DNA of 64,000 bases from Anaerostipes sp. MSJ-23. GTDB lineage: Bacteria; Bacillota; Clostridia; Lachnospirales; Lachnospiraceae. The stretch covers positions 186,001-250,000 of the forward strand of contig NZ_JAHLPY010000001.1 of the NCBI RefSeq assembly GCF_018918155.1, read 5' to 3'. Position numbers and translations under genes: made by a program. The notes under the pieces are model-generated. The model made no database searches and was not told the DNA's origin. It worked only from the letters and a program-made list of their open reading frames with translations. Shown here in pieces: positions 55,514 to 63,985 of the stretch (within the stretch, counting starts at the first letter, position 1; every line of letters starts with the position of its first letter).

Positions 55514-55572
55514 AAAAAAATTCAGCCATCTGGTTTTGAGTCTTTCTCATACCATTGGCTGAATTTTTCTTT
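55514..55572. terminator. Bidirectional terminator between the activase and the C_GCAxxG gene
   Basis: AAATTCAGCCA (55518-55528) pairs with TGGCTGAATTT (55556-55566); inside, TGGTTTTGAG partly pairs with CTCATACCA. T runs follow on both strands. It serves the two convergent units. Confidence 0.85.
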
Positions 55573-55573
55573 T

Positions 55574-55984
55574 TTAATTTTCTTTTAAAATTTCTTCCAG
55601 AATTGCTGCTGCATCTTCGATACATCCTGGACAGGCTCTTAAGACTTTCCCTGTCTCAACACCTTTTAGATCTTTACAAATCGTTGCTTTATTTTTTTCC
55701 TGAAATCTTTCCACCAATTCTGCGGCTAACTTGTAAGTCGCTCCTTTGGATGTTGGTTTTTCAAGATTCGCTGCACTCTTTAATGCTCCGATCACAGCAA
55801 CCGCTCCGGTAATAGCTCCACAAGTTCCTTCCATACATCCCATGCCAAGCCCATGTCCCTCCATCATTCGAAACATGATTTCTTCACTGATTCCACATTC
55901 TTCGCAAAATGCACATGCCACTGCCTGTGCACAGTTATAGCCTTTTTGATGGTTTTCTTCTGCTTTTTGTGTTTTGATACTCAT
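55574..55984 (-). CDS. C_GCAxxG_C_C family probable redox protein
   Basis: Small cysteine-rich protein of a family named for its motif; function not established, redox role presumed. Cysteines at 18, 24, 27, 30, 50, 55, 103, 118 and 121 include GMGCMEGTCGAITGA (family core) and ACPGCIEDA at the end. No membrane segment. It is the last gene of the response regulator-kinase-sirtuin-hisH-hisF unit, 36 bases after hisF. Confidence 0.85.
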   Translation of the reverse strand: MSIKTQKAEENHQKGYNCAQAVACAFCEECGISEEIMFRMMEGHGLGMGCMEGTCGAITGAVAVIGALKSAANLEKPTSKGATYKLAAELVERFQEKNKATICKDLKGVETGKVLRACPGCIEDAAAILEEILKEN

Positions 55985-56020
55985 TTTATTTTCCCTTCCA
56001 CTTTCGTATCATCCATTCTC

Positions 56021-56782
56021 TTATCGTCTAACACTAATCCCTCTCTGATCCAGATATTCCTTCAGATCAGAAATCTTCAACTCATTAAAGTGAAACAGTG
56101 ATGCTGCTAGTGCGGCATCTGCTTTTCCTTCGGTTAGAGTATCATAAAAGTGTTCTTTTGTTCCTGCTCCTCCGGATGCGATCACTGGAATGTCCACATT
56201 TTCTGCGATGGTTCTTGTCAGTTCATTGTCATATCCAGCTTTTGTTCCGTCGCAGTCCATACTTGTTAGGAGAATTTCTCCGGCGCCACGACGATTGGCT
56301 TCCATTGCCCATTCCACAGCATCTAGCCCAACATCGATTCTTCCACCATTTTTATATACATTCCATCCAGAACCATCGGCTCTTTTTTTTGCATCGATTG
56401 CGACAACGACACATTGACTTCCAAATTTGTCGGCTGCATCATTGATGAGATTTGGGGTATTGATTGCTGAGGAGTTAATAGAGATTTTATCGGCTCCTTC
56501 TCGTAGGATGGCTTTGAAATCATCAACGGTACGGATTCCTCCACCAACAGTAAATGGGATAAAAACCGTTTCTGCTACTTTTCTTACCATATCGATCATA
56601 ATATTTCTTGCGTCAGAAGATGCAGTAATATCTAAAAAAACAAGTTCATCGGCTCCTGCCTTATCATAGGCTGCTGCGATTGCAACAGGATCTCCTGCAT
56701 CAATTAAGTTTACGAAATTTACTCCTTTTACGACACGTCCAGCTTTTACATCTAGACATGGAATGATTCTTTTTGTGTGCAT
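56021..56782 (-). CDS. hisF: Imidazole glycerol phosphate synthase, cyclase subunit HisF
   Basis: Forms IGP and AICAR in histidine synthesis with ammonia supplied by HisH. Catalytic Asp11 (RIIPCLDV) and Asp130 (VVVAIDAKK) are present, with [10 protein letters not shown] and VIASGGAG phosphate loops. I start at ATG 56780-56782 with AGGAGG six bases upstream, giving the standard 253 residues. It lies 10 bases after hisH. No other his gene is in the window. Confidence 0.97.
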   Translation of the reverse strand: MHTKRIIPCLDVKAGRVVKGVNFVNLIDAGDPVAIAAAYDKAGADELVFLDITASSDARNIMIDMVRKVAETVFIPFTVGGGIRTVDDFKAILREGADKISINSSAINTPNLINDAADKFGSQCVVVAIDAKKRADGSGWNVYKNGGRIDVGLDAVEWAMEANRRGAGEILLTSMDCDGTKAGYDNELTRTIAENVDIPVIASGGAGTKEHFYDTLTEGKADAALAASLFHFNELKISDLKEYLDQRGISVRR

Positions 56783-56792
56783 GCCAGTCCTC

Positions 56793-57398
56793 CTATAACG
56801 AAACAAAATTTTTCAATATGTGTAATCCTACCGTGCTGCTTTTTTCCGGATGGAATTGACAGGCAAAGATATTTCCTTTTTCTACGGAAGCGTGTATGGT
56901 TACTCCGTATTGTGTGGTTGCTGCTACAATGTCTTCGTCATCCGCTTTCAAATAATAAGAATGTACGAAATATACATATGGATCTTGCTCAAGTCCTTGA
57001 AATAATTTCGCTCCTTCTTTTATTTTAATATTGTTCCAGCCCATATGTGGAATTTTTAAATCACCTTGTTTTGGAATTCTTAAAATTTTTCCTGGCAGCA
57101 GGCCAAGTCCCTTGACCCCAGGTGCCTCATCGCTGCTTTCAAACATTAACTGAAGTCCCAGACAAATTCCAAGGAATGGAATTTCTCTTTTCACAACTTC
57201 CTGTATTGTTTCCACAAGTCCATACTGGTGAAGCTTTTCCATTGCATCTCCAAAGGCCCCAACTCCTGGCAAAATAACTTTATCACTTTTTAAAATTTCA
57301 TCTCTGTCTCTTGTGATAATAGCTTCTTCTCCAAGAAAATTCAGCGCTTTTTCTACACTTTTGATATTTCCTGCATCGTAATCGATAATTGCAATCAC
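56793..57398 (-). CDS. hisH: Imidazole glycerol phosphate synthase, glutaminase subunit HisH
   Basis: Class I glutamine amidotransferase that feeds ammonia to HisF. Catalytic Cys79 ([12 protein letters not shown]), His183 and Glu185 (QFHPEKSS). The start is GTG 57396-57398 with AGGAGG nine bases upstream. The 201 residues are standard. It follows the sirtuin-like gene by 18 bases. Confidence 0.97.
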   Translation of the reverse strand: MIAIIDYDAGNIKSVEKALNFLGEEAIITRDRDEILKSDKVILPGVGAFGDAMEKLHQYGLVETIQEVVKREIPFLGICLGLQLMFESSDEAPGVKGLGLLPGKILRIPKQGDLKIPHMGWNNIKIKEGAKLFQGLEQDPYVYFVHSYYLKADDEDIVAATTQYGVTIHASVEKGNIFACQFHPEKSSTVGLHILKNFVSL

Positions 57399-57416
57399 TT
57401 TTTCTATCCTCCTGTC

Positions 57417-58193
57417 CTATCTTTCGTTGCCAAGAAACTCTTTGCTGTCCATGGCGATGGCTTCTCCTTTTCCTTTCAGCTCTTTTCCCATTTGATAAAG
57501 AGATTTATGTACCCTTACAAATGTTGCCTTTTCATTATAAAATGCCATTTTTTCAAACGGCCAACGGAACAGACTTGGAGTTTCAAATCCTTCTCCTAAT
57601 TCTAATATAAAAAGCTTCTTATTTAAAGTCTTTTGTAACCATTTTGTATAATTTGCCCATGAATTTAAATAGGCGCCTTCAACATAAACACTCTTTGTCT
57701 CTTCGGTTCGAACATTAAAAATTAAAGGTTGTCCACATTTTGGACATTCCAAGGAATCAATGATTCCTGTTTCTTCATAATATTTGATTAGATCGGCAAG
57801 TCCCAAATTTGCTGGATAGAGCTGTTCATCGCATGGCTTACTGCATTGAAAGAAATCTCCATTTCCACACGGTGCTGTGATTTTTGCTTTATCCAACTTT
57901 GAATGATAAATAAGACCATCATCATTGCTTGTGATTACAAAGTAATTTTTACCTTCCAAGACTTCTTCTAATGGCTGAAAATAATCAACTCCTCCGAGTT
58001 TTAAAAGGTAATCTCTCTCATATACTGTTCTCATCCATTGGGATTTTTCATCATCTTTTCCAAGCAATTTTTGATAATTTGGATTCGTAATTTCCTTTTC
58101 AAACTGGATCAGTTTTTTCGCATGGAGTTCCTTTCCGATACCAACAAGTACTAGGTCCGCATCTTTGATCTGTTTTTCATAATCTTTTAACAT
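57417..58193 (-). CDS. Divergent SIR2-like (sirtuin) protein
   Basis: A 258-residue protein with a sirtuin layout that departs from the deacetylases. The NAD loop reads VLVGIGKEL instead of GAGxS. FVITSNDDGLIYHSKLD (85-101) replaces TQNxDxL, NGDFFQCSKPC (111-121) recalls the GDYGxxQC stretch of macrodomain-linked (SirTM) sirtuins, Cys117, 121, 150 and 153 can bind zinc, and LELGEGFETPSLFRWPFE gives the late NAD-binding region. No macrodomain or GcvH-like gene is beside it. It overlaps the kinase gene by seven bases. ADP-ribosyl transfer or NAD binding are possible; neither is shown. Confidence 0.7.
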   Translation of the reverse strand: MLKDYEKQIKDADLVLVGIGKELHAKKLIQFEKEITNPNYQKLLGKDDEKSQWMRTVYERDYLLKLGGVDYFQPLEEVLEGKNYFVITSNDDGLIYHSKLDKAKITAPCGNGDFFQCSKPCDEQLYPANLGLADLIKYYEETGIIDSLECPKCGQPLIFNVRTEETKSVYVEGAYLNSWANYTKWLQKTLNKKLFILELGEGFETPSLFRWPFEKMAFYNEKATFVRVHKSLYQMGKELKGKGEAIAMDSKEFLGNER

Positions 58194-59683
58194 ACTTCTA
58201 CCTTATCCTTTACTTCACATTTTTTATCTAATTCTACCTCAAAATAGAATTCCACGCCACCCTCAACATTCGAAACTCCATAATCTTTTCCATGAGCTTT
58301 CATTGTGGCTTCTACGATCGACAAACCAACTCCACTTCCACCATATTCTCTCGTCCTTGCTTTATCTACCTTATAAAATTTGACCCAAAGTTTATCCAGA
58401 TCTTCTTCTGGTATATGTTTTCCTGTATTGTAAACATTAACTCTTAAGTTATCTCCATGACGGTTGTAATGAACACGAATCACACCATTTTTACTAACAT
58501 GATTTCTAGCATTGCTTAAGTAATTGCTGACAACTTCCTCTATCATAAATTCATCTGCCCATACATGAACATCATCCTCAGAAAATTCTACGCGAACCCC
58601 TTCCTTTTCCATTAAAATGCGGTTCGAATTGATCATGTTTTGGATGAGTTCTGTAATATTAAATCGTTCCATTTCCACCTGATTATTTCCAAATTCGATT
58701 TGATTTAGCGTTAGAAGCTTTTGAACCATACGATTCATTTTTCTTGCCTCGTCCGTAATAACCTCACAGTAAAAATTTTTACTTTCTTCATCATCAAAAA
58801 TATTATCTTTCAATCCTTCCGCATATCCCTGAATAAGAGCAATCGGAGTTTTTAATTCATGAGATACATGGGATAAAAATTCTTTTCGCATTTCATCGAT
58901 CTGAACTTTTTGTTGGATATCCTGCTGCAATTCGTTGTTTGCCGTTTTTAACTCTGAAATTGTCAATTCCAATTTTCTAGATAACTCATTCAGACTTCGC
59001 CCAAGCCTTCCGAGTTCATCGTCTTCAATATTTTCAATTTTCACATCAAAATCAAGATTTGACATTCGATTCGCTGCATTTGCCATCTCTTCGATTGGTC
59101 TGGTAAAACGTCTGCTGAAAATATACATAGCAACGCCACCGCCAAGTACAAGAAAAATACCAACATAAGCCGTAAATCTTCCTGACAATCTTGCACTCGT
59201 CTGGATACTTTCCATCGGTGTACTGATCAAAACAACATATTGTTGATCCAGTGTTCCAAGAAGGTTAATACTTGTTCCCATCTCTTTGCTACTGTTTGTA
59301 ATGACACCGTATCCTTTCTCTTTGATCTGACTCTCTATTTGATCGGCTTTTTTTAAAATGTTTTCCATTCCTTTATACAGACTGCTTTTTTCTCCTTCTG
59401 AGAAATAAACAATATTACTGGATGGATTCATAATCAAAATGCGATAATTATATCGATTTCGCACTTTATCGATATCCTTTGTATCAATCGTGTCTGCCTT
59501 AAAAATTACTTTCAGCTTCTGGTAAGCTTCTTTAATATTTTTTTTCTCTTTCATTGTATAATATGGCTTTAACATTACAAGATTGATCCCAACAGAACAA
59601 AGAATCGTTGCCCCTAAGATGATGATTAACATCATCGTCATCTTCATTTGTATTGTTTGTTTTTTAAACACTCGACTTTTCAA
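58187..59683 (-). CDS. Sensor histidine kinase
   Basis: Membrane kinase paired with the response regulator two bases upstream. TM1 (about 15-37), an extracytoplasmic sensor domain (about 40-168), TM2 (about 171-190), HAMP (190-243), the phosphoacceptor His275 in SHVSHELKTPIALIQGYAEG, and the HATPase domain with NYLSNARNH and GGSGVGLSIVEATMKAHG. The start is a TTG (59681-59683) right after the regulator stop; an in-frame ATG 12 codons later is the alternative. Signal unknown. Confidence 0.92.
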   Translation of the reverse strand: MKSRVFKKQTIQMKMTMMLIIILGATILCSVGINLVMLKPYYTMKEKKNIKEAYQKLKVIFKADTIDTKDIDKVRNRYNYRILIMNPSSNIVYFSEGEKSSLYKGMENILKKADQIESQIKEKGYGVITNSSKEMGTSINLLGTLDQQYVVLISTPMESIQTSARLSGRFTAYVGIFLVLGGGVAMYIFSRRFTRPIEEMANAANRMSNLDFDVKIENIEDDELGRLGRSLNELSRKLELTISELKTANNELQQDIQQKVQIDEMRKEFLSHVSHELKTPIALIQGYAEGLKDNIFDDEESKNFYCEVITDEARKMNRMVQKLLTLNQIEFGNNQVEMERFNITELIQNMINSNRILMEKEGVRVEFSEDDVHVWADEFMIEEVVSNYLSNARNHVSKNGVIRVHYNRHGDNLRVNVYNTGKHIPEEDLDKLWVKFYKVDKARTREYGGSGVGLSIVEATMKAHGKDYGVSNVEGGVEFYFEVELDKKCEVKDKVEVC

Positions 59684-59685
59684 TG

Positions 59686-60360
59686 TTATTCAACCTCAAA
59701 TTTATATCCCATACCCCAGATCGTATGAATATATTTTCCTTTTTTCCCAAGTTTACTTCTTAATTTCTTTACATGTGTATCAATGGTACGAGCATCTCCA
59801 AAATAATCATAATTCCATACCTGGTTTAAAATGTTTTCTCTTGTCAAAGCTCTTCCCTCATTTTGCATAAAAAACTGAAGCAATTCAAATTCTTTATAGC
59901 TTAATTCAATACTCTTTCCATCTACGGACACATGATGAGCTCCAAGATCCATCTCAATTCCTCCAGCTTCAATATTTTCATCTTCTAGCTGATTGGTTCT
60001 TCGTAAAATTGCCTCGATCCTTGCAACAAGAATTTTAGGACTAAACGGTTTGGAAATATATTCATCCACACCAAGTTCAAATCCTTGTAATTCGTCCTGT
60101 TCCTGATCTTTGGCTGTTAGCATGATAATAGGCACCTTTGATACTTTACGAATCTCTTTTACCACTTCCCAGCCATCCATTTTCGGCATCATAACATCTA
60201 ACACGAGCAGATCAATTCCCTTTGTTCCAAAAAAGACATCCACTGCCTCTTCACCATCTCCAGCTTCTAAAACCTGATATCCAGCTCTTGTAAGAAAGTC
60301 CTTGACAAGCTTACGCATTCTGCTCTCGTCATCAACGACTAATATTTTTAAATCATTCAT
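59686..60360 (-). CDS. OmpR-family response regulator
   Basis: Transcription regulator with a receiver domain (acidic pocket Asp10-Asp11, phosphoacceptor Asp55 in LLVLDVMMPKMDGWE, Lys104 in ISKPFSP) and a winged-helix output domain (about 130-222, YKEFELLQFFMQNEGRALTR, YKFEV at the end). The 224 residues are usual. First gene of the operon that continues through the kinase, sirtuin-like gene and hisHF. Target genes unknown. Confidence 0.95.
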   Translation of the reverse strand: MNDLKILVVDDESRMRKLVKDFLTRAGYQVLEAGDGEEAVDVFFGTKGIDLLVLDVMMPKMDGWEVVKEIRKVSKVPIIMLTAKDQEQDELQGFELGVDEYISKPFSPKILVARIEAILRRTNQLEDENIEAGGIEMDLGAHHVSVDGKSIELSYKEFELLQFFMQNEGRALTRENILNQVWNYDYFGDARTIDTHVKKLRSKLGKKGKYIHTIWGMGYKFEVE

Positions 60361-60401
60361 TGTAAGATTCCTCCTGCAAAAAGTCCATTTTTTATTTTTT
60401 T

Positions 60402-60410
60402 ATTATAGCA
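60402..60410 (-). promoter_or_regulatory. Extended -10 promoter of the two-component operon
   Basis: On the - strand TGCTATAAT (60402-60410) is a TGn-extended -10 with a perfect TATAAT; no clear -35. The start would lie about 30 bases before the regulator ATG. Confidence 0.55.
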
Positions 60411-60443
60411 TAGGAATATGATGAAACTGTGAATCTCCATTAT

Positions 60444-60487
60444 ATAGAAAAAAAGAAGCACATTTTCACCATAAAAATGTACTTCTT
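60444..60487 (-). terminator. Terminator of the DUF368 gene
   Basis: On the - strand AAGAAGTACATTTTT pairs with AAAATGTGCTTCTT (one mismatch or G-U), followed by TTTTT. Confidence 0.8.
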
Positions 60488-60499
60488 TCTTGATTTTTT

Positions 60500-61372
60500 C
60501 TAATTTTCTGAAATAGATTTAATTTTCTCTAATACAAAAATGATTACAATTCCAATAATAAAAAATACTGGATGGAATGTGTGAATCGTCATAGCAGCTT
60601 TCGTATGCTCCAATGTCGTTGGCCCCATAACGATCGCATATAAAGAGCCGATCATCATTCCAATGATAAAATAGATCATTTGTGAACGATGTTTATCCAA
60701 TGCATTTTTGATTATCTTAATAATCAGTGCGATTCCCGTTAAAACACCACATCCAAAGATAATCATAACTGGCAGATAAGAAAAATTCAAATGAATGACT
60801 TCTTTTACTGCAGAAATAACCGGAACATAAAGTCCAAAAATCAAAAGCATTGTAGAACCGGAAATTCCAGGAAGGACCATTGCTGAAATTGCAATCATCG
60901 CAACTACAAAAATATAGATAGCCAACGAAATACTTAAGTGTTCTACGCTGACGCTGATTCCTTTTCCAGAAACCGGATTAAAATATGTAATTGCCCCAAC
61001 AAGCACAATTCCAAGAATCGCCCATGGAATGTTTTGATACTTTCCTTTCAAAGAATCTTTTTCTTCTTTCCATATCGATGGAATTGCAAAAATAATTAAT
61101 CCAAGAAACACTGAACTGATCTCATAAATTCTGTCATCAAAAATACTTGCCAATACAGATACGGCTGCTCCCATTCCAATGACCCAGCCAATTCCAATTC
61201 GCACAAGGAATTTCAGTGCTTCGATTCTTTCTTCTTTTGACCCGGAAATCAAATGATCCAGGGATGTAATAAACTTGTCATAAAATCCTAATAAGAATGC
61301 GACAGTTCCACCAGATACTCCAGGAACACTGTCTGCAAGGGCCATACAGAACCCCCTTACAAAATTAAGCAT
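60500..61372 (-). CDS. popT: DUF368 membrane protein, undecaprenyl-phosphate translocase family (PopT)
   Basis: Multi-pass protein of the DUF368 family; members were shown to return undecaprenyl phosphate across the membrane for cell wall synthesis. Signature ADSVPGVSGGTVAFLLGFYDKF at the N-terminus and the repeated, inverted ISAMVLPGISGSTMLLIFGLY in the second half, each at a re-entrant segment. About eight membrane segments in 290 residues. AGGAG lies before ATG 61370-61372. It stands alone, with its own terminator and a long structured leader. Confidence 0.88.
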   Translation of the reverse strand: MLNFVRGFCMALADSVPGVSGGTVAFLLGFYDKFITSLDHLISGSKEERIEALKFLVRIGIGWVIGMGAAVSVLASIFDDRIYEISSVFLGLIIFAIPSIWKEEKDSLKGKYQNIPWAILGIVLVGAITYFNPVSGKGISVSVEHLSISLAIYIFVVAMIAISAMVLPGISGSTMLLIFGLYVPVISAVKEVIHLNFSYLPVMIIFGCGVLTGIALIIKIIKNALDKHRSQMIYFIIGMMIGSLYAIVMGPTTLEHTKAAMTIHTFHPVFFIIGIVIIFVLEKIKSISEN

Positions 61373-61404
61373 TTTCCTACTCCTATCTTTACATACATAT
61401 CTTG

Positions 61405-61522
61405 TTTCAACTCACCGTCGGTAATTTCACGGAGCCTGACATGTCGGCCTCATATCAACATGCTTGATCTCGTGTCAACGAAGAATACTGATCTCTCTCC
61501 GCCCACCGCCGCCGTGTTGAAA
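61405..61522 (-). ncRNA. GC-rich structured leader RNA of the DUF368 gene, unidentified
   Basis: This 118-base stretch is visibly richer in GC than the surroundings and folds as nested helices on the - strand RNA: closing stem GUUGAAA/UUUCAAC (61516-61522 with 61405-61411, read in + coordinates), CGGCGGU with ACCGACG and one G-A mismatch (61505-61511 with 61416-61422), CGGAG with CUCCG (61497-61501 with 61430-61434), a hairpin GAUC/GAUC extended by UCGU/ACGA (61465-61493) and a hairpin CAUGU/ACAUG (61440-61462). So it is a closed multi-branch structure between promoter and ORF, without a T run after it. I could not fit it to a riboswitch class that I know. Confidence 0.5.
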
Positions 61523-61535
61523 ATTTAACTCTACC

Positions 61536-61544
61536 ATTGTAACA
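61536..61544 (-). promoter_or_regulatory. Extended -10 promoter of the DUF368 leader
   Basis: On the - strand TGTTACAAT (61536-61544) is a TGn-extended -10 (TACAAT); the -35 region (TTTTCT) is weak. The transcript would begin just before the structured leader. Confidence 0.45.
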
Positions 61545-61584
61545 TACCTTGTTTTCATAGAAAAGTAAAAAATTATATTTTAAC

Positions 61585-61613
61585 AAAAAAGAAACGGCAA
61601 AATGCCGCTTCTT
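61585..61613 (-). terminator. Terminator of the CmpB-like gene
   Basis: On the - strand AAGAAGCGGCA pairs with TGCCGTTTCTT (one G-U) around a three-base loop and is followed by TTTTTT, directly after the stop codon at 61615. Confidence 0.85.
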
Positions 61614-61614
61614 T

Positions 61615-62430
61615 TTAGATTTTCCTTTGGTTGATACGATCTTTTAATCGATTTAATACCTCCCTATGGATAGATGAATCCAATTTTGGGAATGCCTTTA
61701 ATAATCTCTTATGTTTCTTTTGCACAATTGCAGAAAGATCCTGATATCTTTGTTTCAATTCTTCTGCATGCAATTGCATTTCTTCCGTCATCTCTTTTGA
61801 TTTCAGTTTTAATACTTCCTGTTTTTCTAATGCTTCCATCACACTGGAGTAAATATTTTCACCGATCTCATCAGACATACGACGTAATTCTTCCGCAATA
61901 TCATCCATTTTAGCAAGACGACGATTCATTCGGAAGATTGATGCTGCTGTTACATAAACATCGATCAAAATTACAAGAATAAAAACTGCAAGAAATACAC
62001 TTCCTGCAATATGCGGCATAAACATTAGGATTTTTAGAATGATTGGATGAATAAAATCCACAATGATCACACATGCCACACCCCAGATGAGTGAAAATAA
62101 AAGGCAAACATATCCTCCAATATTTAATGGCTGTTTTGTATAATCCCACCATCTGGCATGAAAAATTTTTTCCATGAGCCATCCGGTTAATCCTTCTAAT
62201 ACCGTAACCAAAACTACAGAAGCTACATATAGCAAAAGCAAATTTCCTCTATATTGATTCAAGCACAAAACGACGGTCGTAACCCCTAGCCCATAAATTG
62301 GACAAATCGGTCCATTTAAAAAACCGCGGTTGACAAACTGGCGTTGTTTCACCGCGGCATAAGCTACTTCCGTACACCATCCGAAAAATCCATATACAAA
62401 AAACGACAGTAATACATAATAAACTGACAT
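61615..62430 (-). CDS. CmpB-like ('ABC-transporter type IV') membrane protein
   Basis: Protein of the PF06541 type, whose function is not known despite the transporter name. The N-terminal half has five or so membrane segments with FFVYGFFGWCTEVAYAAVKQ and FLNGPICPIYGLGVTTVV, and EGLTGWLMEKIFHARWWDYT, all family features. The last 100 residues (about 172-271) are a charged coiled coil. AAGGAG lies seven bases before the ATG. It follows mnmA by 21 bases. Confidence 0.85.
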   Translation of the reverse strand: MSVYYVLLSFFVYGFFGWCTEVAYAAVKQRQFVNRGFLNGPICPIYGLGVTTVVLCLNQYRGNLLLLYVASVVLVTVLEGLTGWLMEKIFHARWWDYTKQPLNIGGYVCLLFSLIWGVACVIIVDFIHPIILKILMFMPHIAGSVFLAVFILVILIDVYVTAASIFRMNRRLAKMDDIAEELRRMSDEIGENIYSSVMEALEKQEVLKLKSKEMTEEMQLHAEELKQRYQDLSAIVQKKHKRLLKAFPKLDSSIHREVLNRLKDRINQRKI

Positions 62431-62451
62431 GAATTTTCTCCTTTTGATTGT

Positions 62452-63537
62452 CTACAGTTTCACTGCTTTTTCAATCGTTGCACCTCCAACAACCAGATCA
62501 CCATCATAAAATACAACAGCTTGTCCTGGTGTTACAGCGCGTTGTGGTTCATCGAAGACAACTTTGATTCGGTCTTCACCATCCATAGAAATGGTACATG
62601 GTACTTCCGGACTATTATAACGAATTTTTGCCTTTACGCGAACCTCTCCTTCGATGCCAGCAACTGGCATAAAGTTTACATTTGTTGCATAAAGAACATC
62701 TGTAAAGAGTTTATCTTTCGTTCCAATAACAACTTCATTTGTATCTTTATCTACACGAATTACATAGCCTGGCTGTTTTAATGAAAGCCCAAGACCTCTT
62801 CTCTGTCCGATCGTGTAATTGATAATTCCTTTATGCTTTCCTAAAATATTTCCTTCCGTATCAACAAAATTTCCTTTCGGAATCGAAATACCTGTTGTTT
62901 CTTCAATGAAACTTCCATAATCATGATCAACAAAACAAATATCTTGACTATCTGGTTTATGCGCTACCGGAAGACCAATCTGTTCTGCGATCTGACGGAT
63001 TTCATCTTTTGAGTATTGTCCGACTGGCATCAGTGTTTTCGAAAGCTGGTTTTGTGTCAGATTATAAAGGGCATAGGTCTGATCTTTCTTTAATGTCTTG
63101 GATCTTTTAAGTGCATATCGTCCATTTTCACATTGAACAATCTGTGCATAGTGACCGGTTGCAATATAATCTGCACCAATATCCAGGCATCGTTTCAGAA
63201 GAGATTCCCATTTGACATACCGATTGCAAGCGATACAAGGATTTGGTGTTCTCGCATTCAGATATTCCTCACAAAAATAGTCAATGACTTTTTCCTTAAA
63301 ATCTTTTCGGAAATTCATGACATAATAAGGGATTCCAATGGTATTTGCAACTCTTCTGGCATCATCTACCGCAGAAAGTCCACAACAACCGCCATTTTCC
63401 TGCTGTACAATCTCTTCTTCTTCCTGCCAGATCTGCATCGTAACTCCGATTACATCGTAACCTTGTTCTTTCAGCAAATAGGCTGCCACGGAGGAGTCAA
63501 CTCCTCCTGACATTCCAACAACTACCTTTTCTTTCAC
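62452..63537 (-). CDS. mnmA: tRNA-specific 2-thiouridylase MnmA
   Basis: Thiolates U34 of Lys, Glu and Gln tRNAs. P-loop GMSGGVDSSVAAYLL (8-22), catalytic cysteines Cys104 (ACNRYVKW) and Cys201 (SQDICFVDHD). The start is GTG 63535-63537 with TAGGAG seven bases upstream, giving the usual 361 residues; 38 upstream codons are inside the NifU gene. It follows the NifU-type gene, and presumably a nifS/iscS beyond the window supplies sulfur. Confidence 0.96.
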   Translation of the reverse strand: MKEKVVVGMSGGVDSSVAAYLLKEQGYDVIGVTMQIWQEEEEIVQQENGGCCGLSAVDDARRVANTIGIPYYVMNFRKDFKEKVIDYFCEEYLNARTPNPCIACNRYVKWESLLKRCLDIGADYIATGHYAQIVQCENGRYALKRSKTLKKDQTYALYNLTQNQLSKTLMPVGQYSKDEIRQIAEQIGLPVAHKPDSQDICFVDHDYGSFIEETTGISIPKGNFVDTEGNILGKHKGIINYTIGQRRGLGLSLKQPGYVIRVDKDTNEVVIGTKDKLFTDVLYATNVNFMPVAGIEGEVRVKAKIRYNSPEVPCTISMDGEDRIKVVFDEPQRAVTPGQAVVFYDGDLVVGGATIEKAVKL

Positions 63538-63547
63538 AATATCACTC

Positions 63548-63985
63548 CTAGTATTCTTCCTCTTCTTCTCCTTCGCTGATATCTGTCTTTGGTTTTTCCA
63601 GACCTTCAATCTTAATTCCGTTCTTTTCTGCATAATCCCACAATGCTGCATGAATTGCTTCTTCTGCTAACAGAGAACAATGGATTTTTACTGGTGGAAG
63701 ACCATCTAATGCTTCCATAACAGCTTTATTTGTTACTTCCAGCGCCTGCTGAATATTCTTTCCTTTTACAAGCTCTGTTGCCATACTGCTTGTTGCAACT
63801 GCTGCTCCACATCCAAATGTTTTAAATTTTACATCCTGAATGATTCCATTATCATCGATATCAAGATAAATTCTCATGATATCTCCACATTTTGCATTTC
63901 CAACAGTTCCAACACCACTGGCGTTTTCAATTTCTCCTACATTTCTTGGATGCTGAAAATGATCCATAACTTTTTCGCTGTACAT
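63548..63985 (-). CDS. nifU: NifU/IscU-type Fe-S cluster scaffold
   Basis: Scaffold on which Fe-S clusters are assembled. The ligands Cys33 and Asp35 (NAKCGDIM), Cys59 (TFGCGAAVATSS) and Cys103 (IHCSLLAEEA) are all present. The 145 residues end in an acidic tail (SEGEEEEEY). GGAGG lies just before ATG 63983-63985, near the window edge. It is upstream of mnmA in the order expected for cysteine desulfurase-nifU-mnmA in Clostridia. Confidence 0.95.
   Translation of the reverse strand: MYSEKVMDHFQHPRNVGEIENASGVGTVGNAKCGDIMRIYLDIDDNGIIQDVKFKTFGCGAAVATSSMATELVKGKNIQQALEVTNKAVMEALDGLPPVKIHCSLLAEEAIHAALWDYAEKNGIKIEGLEKPKTDISEGEEEEEY

Noticed and set aside
55574-55984. Selenoprotein in the C_GCAxxG family
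   Set aside because: No in-frame TGA is present; all motif positions are cysteine.
61405-61522. FMN riboswitch in the DUF368 leader
   Set aside because: GUGAAAUUACCGAC resembles part of the FMN element, but the other conserved blocks are missing and the gene is not flavin related.
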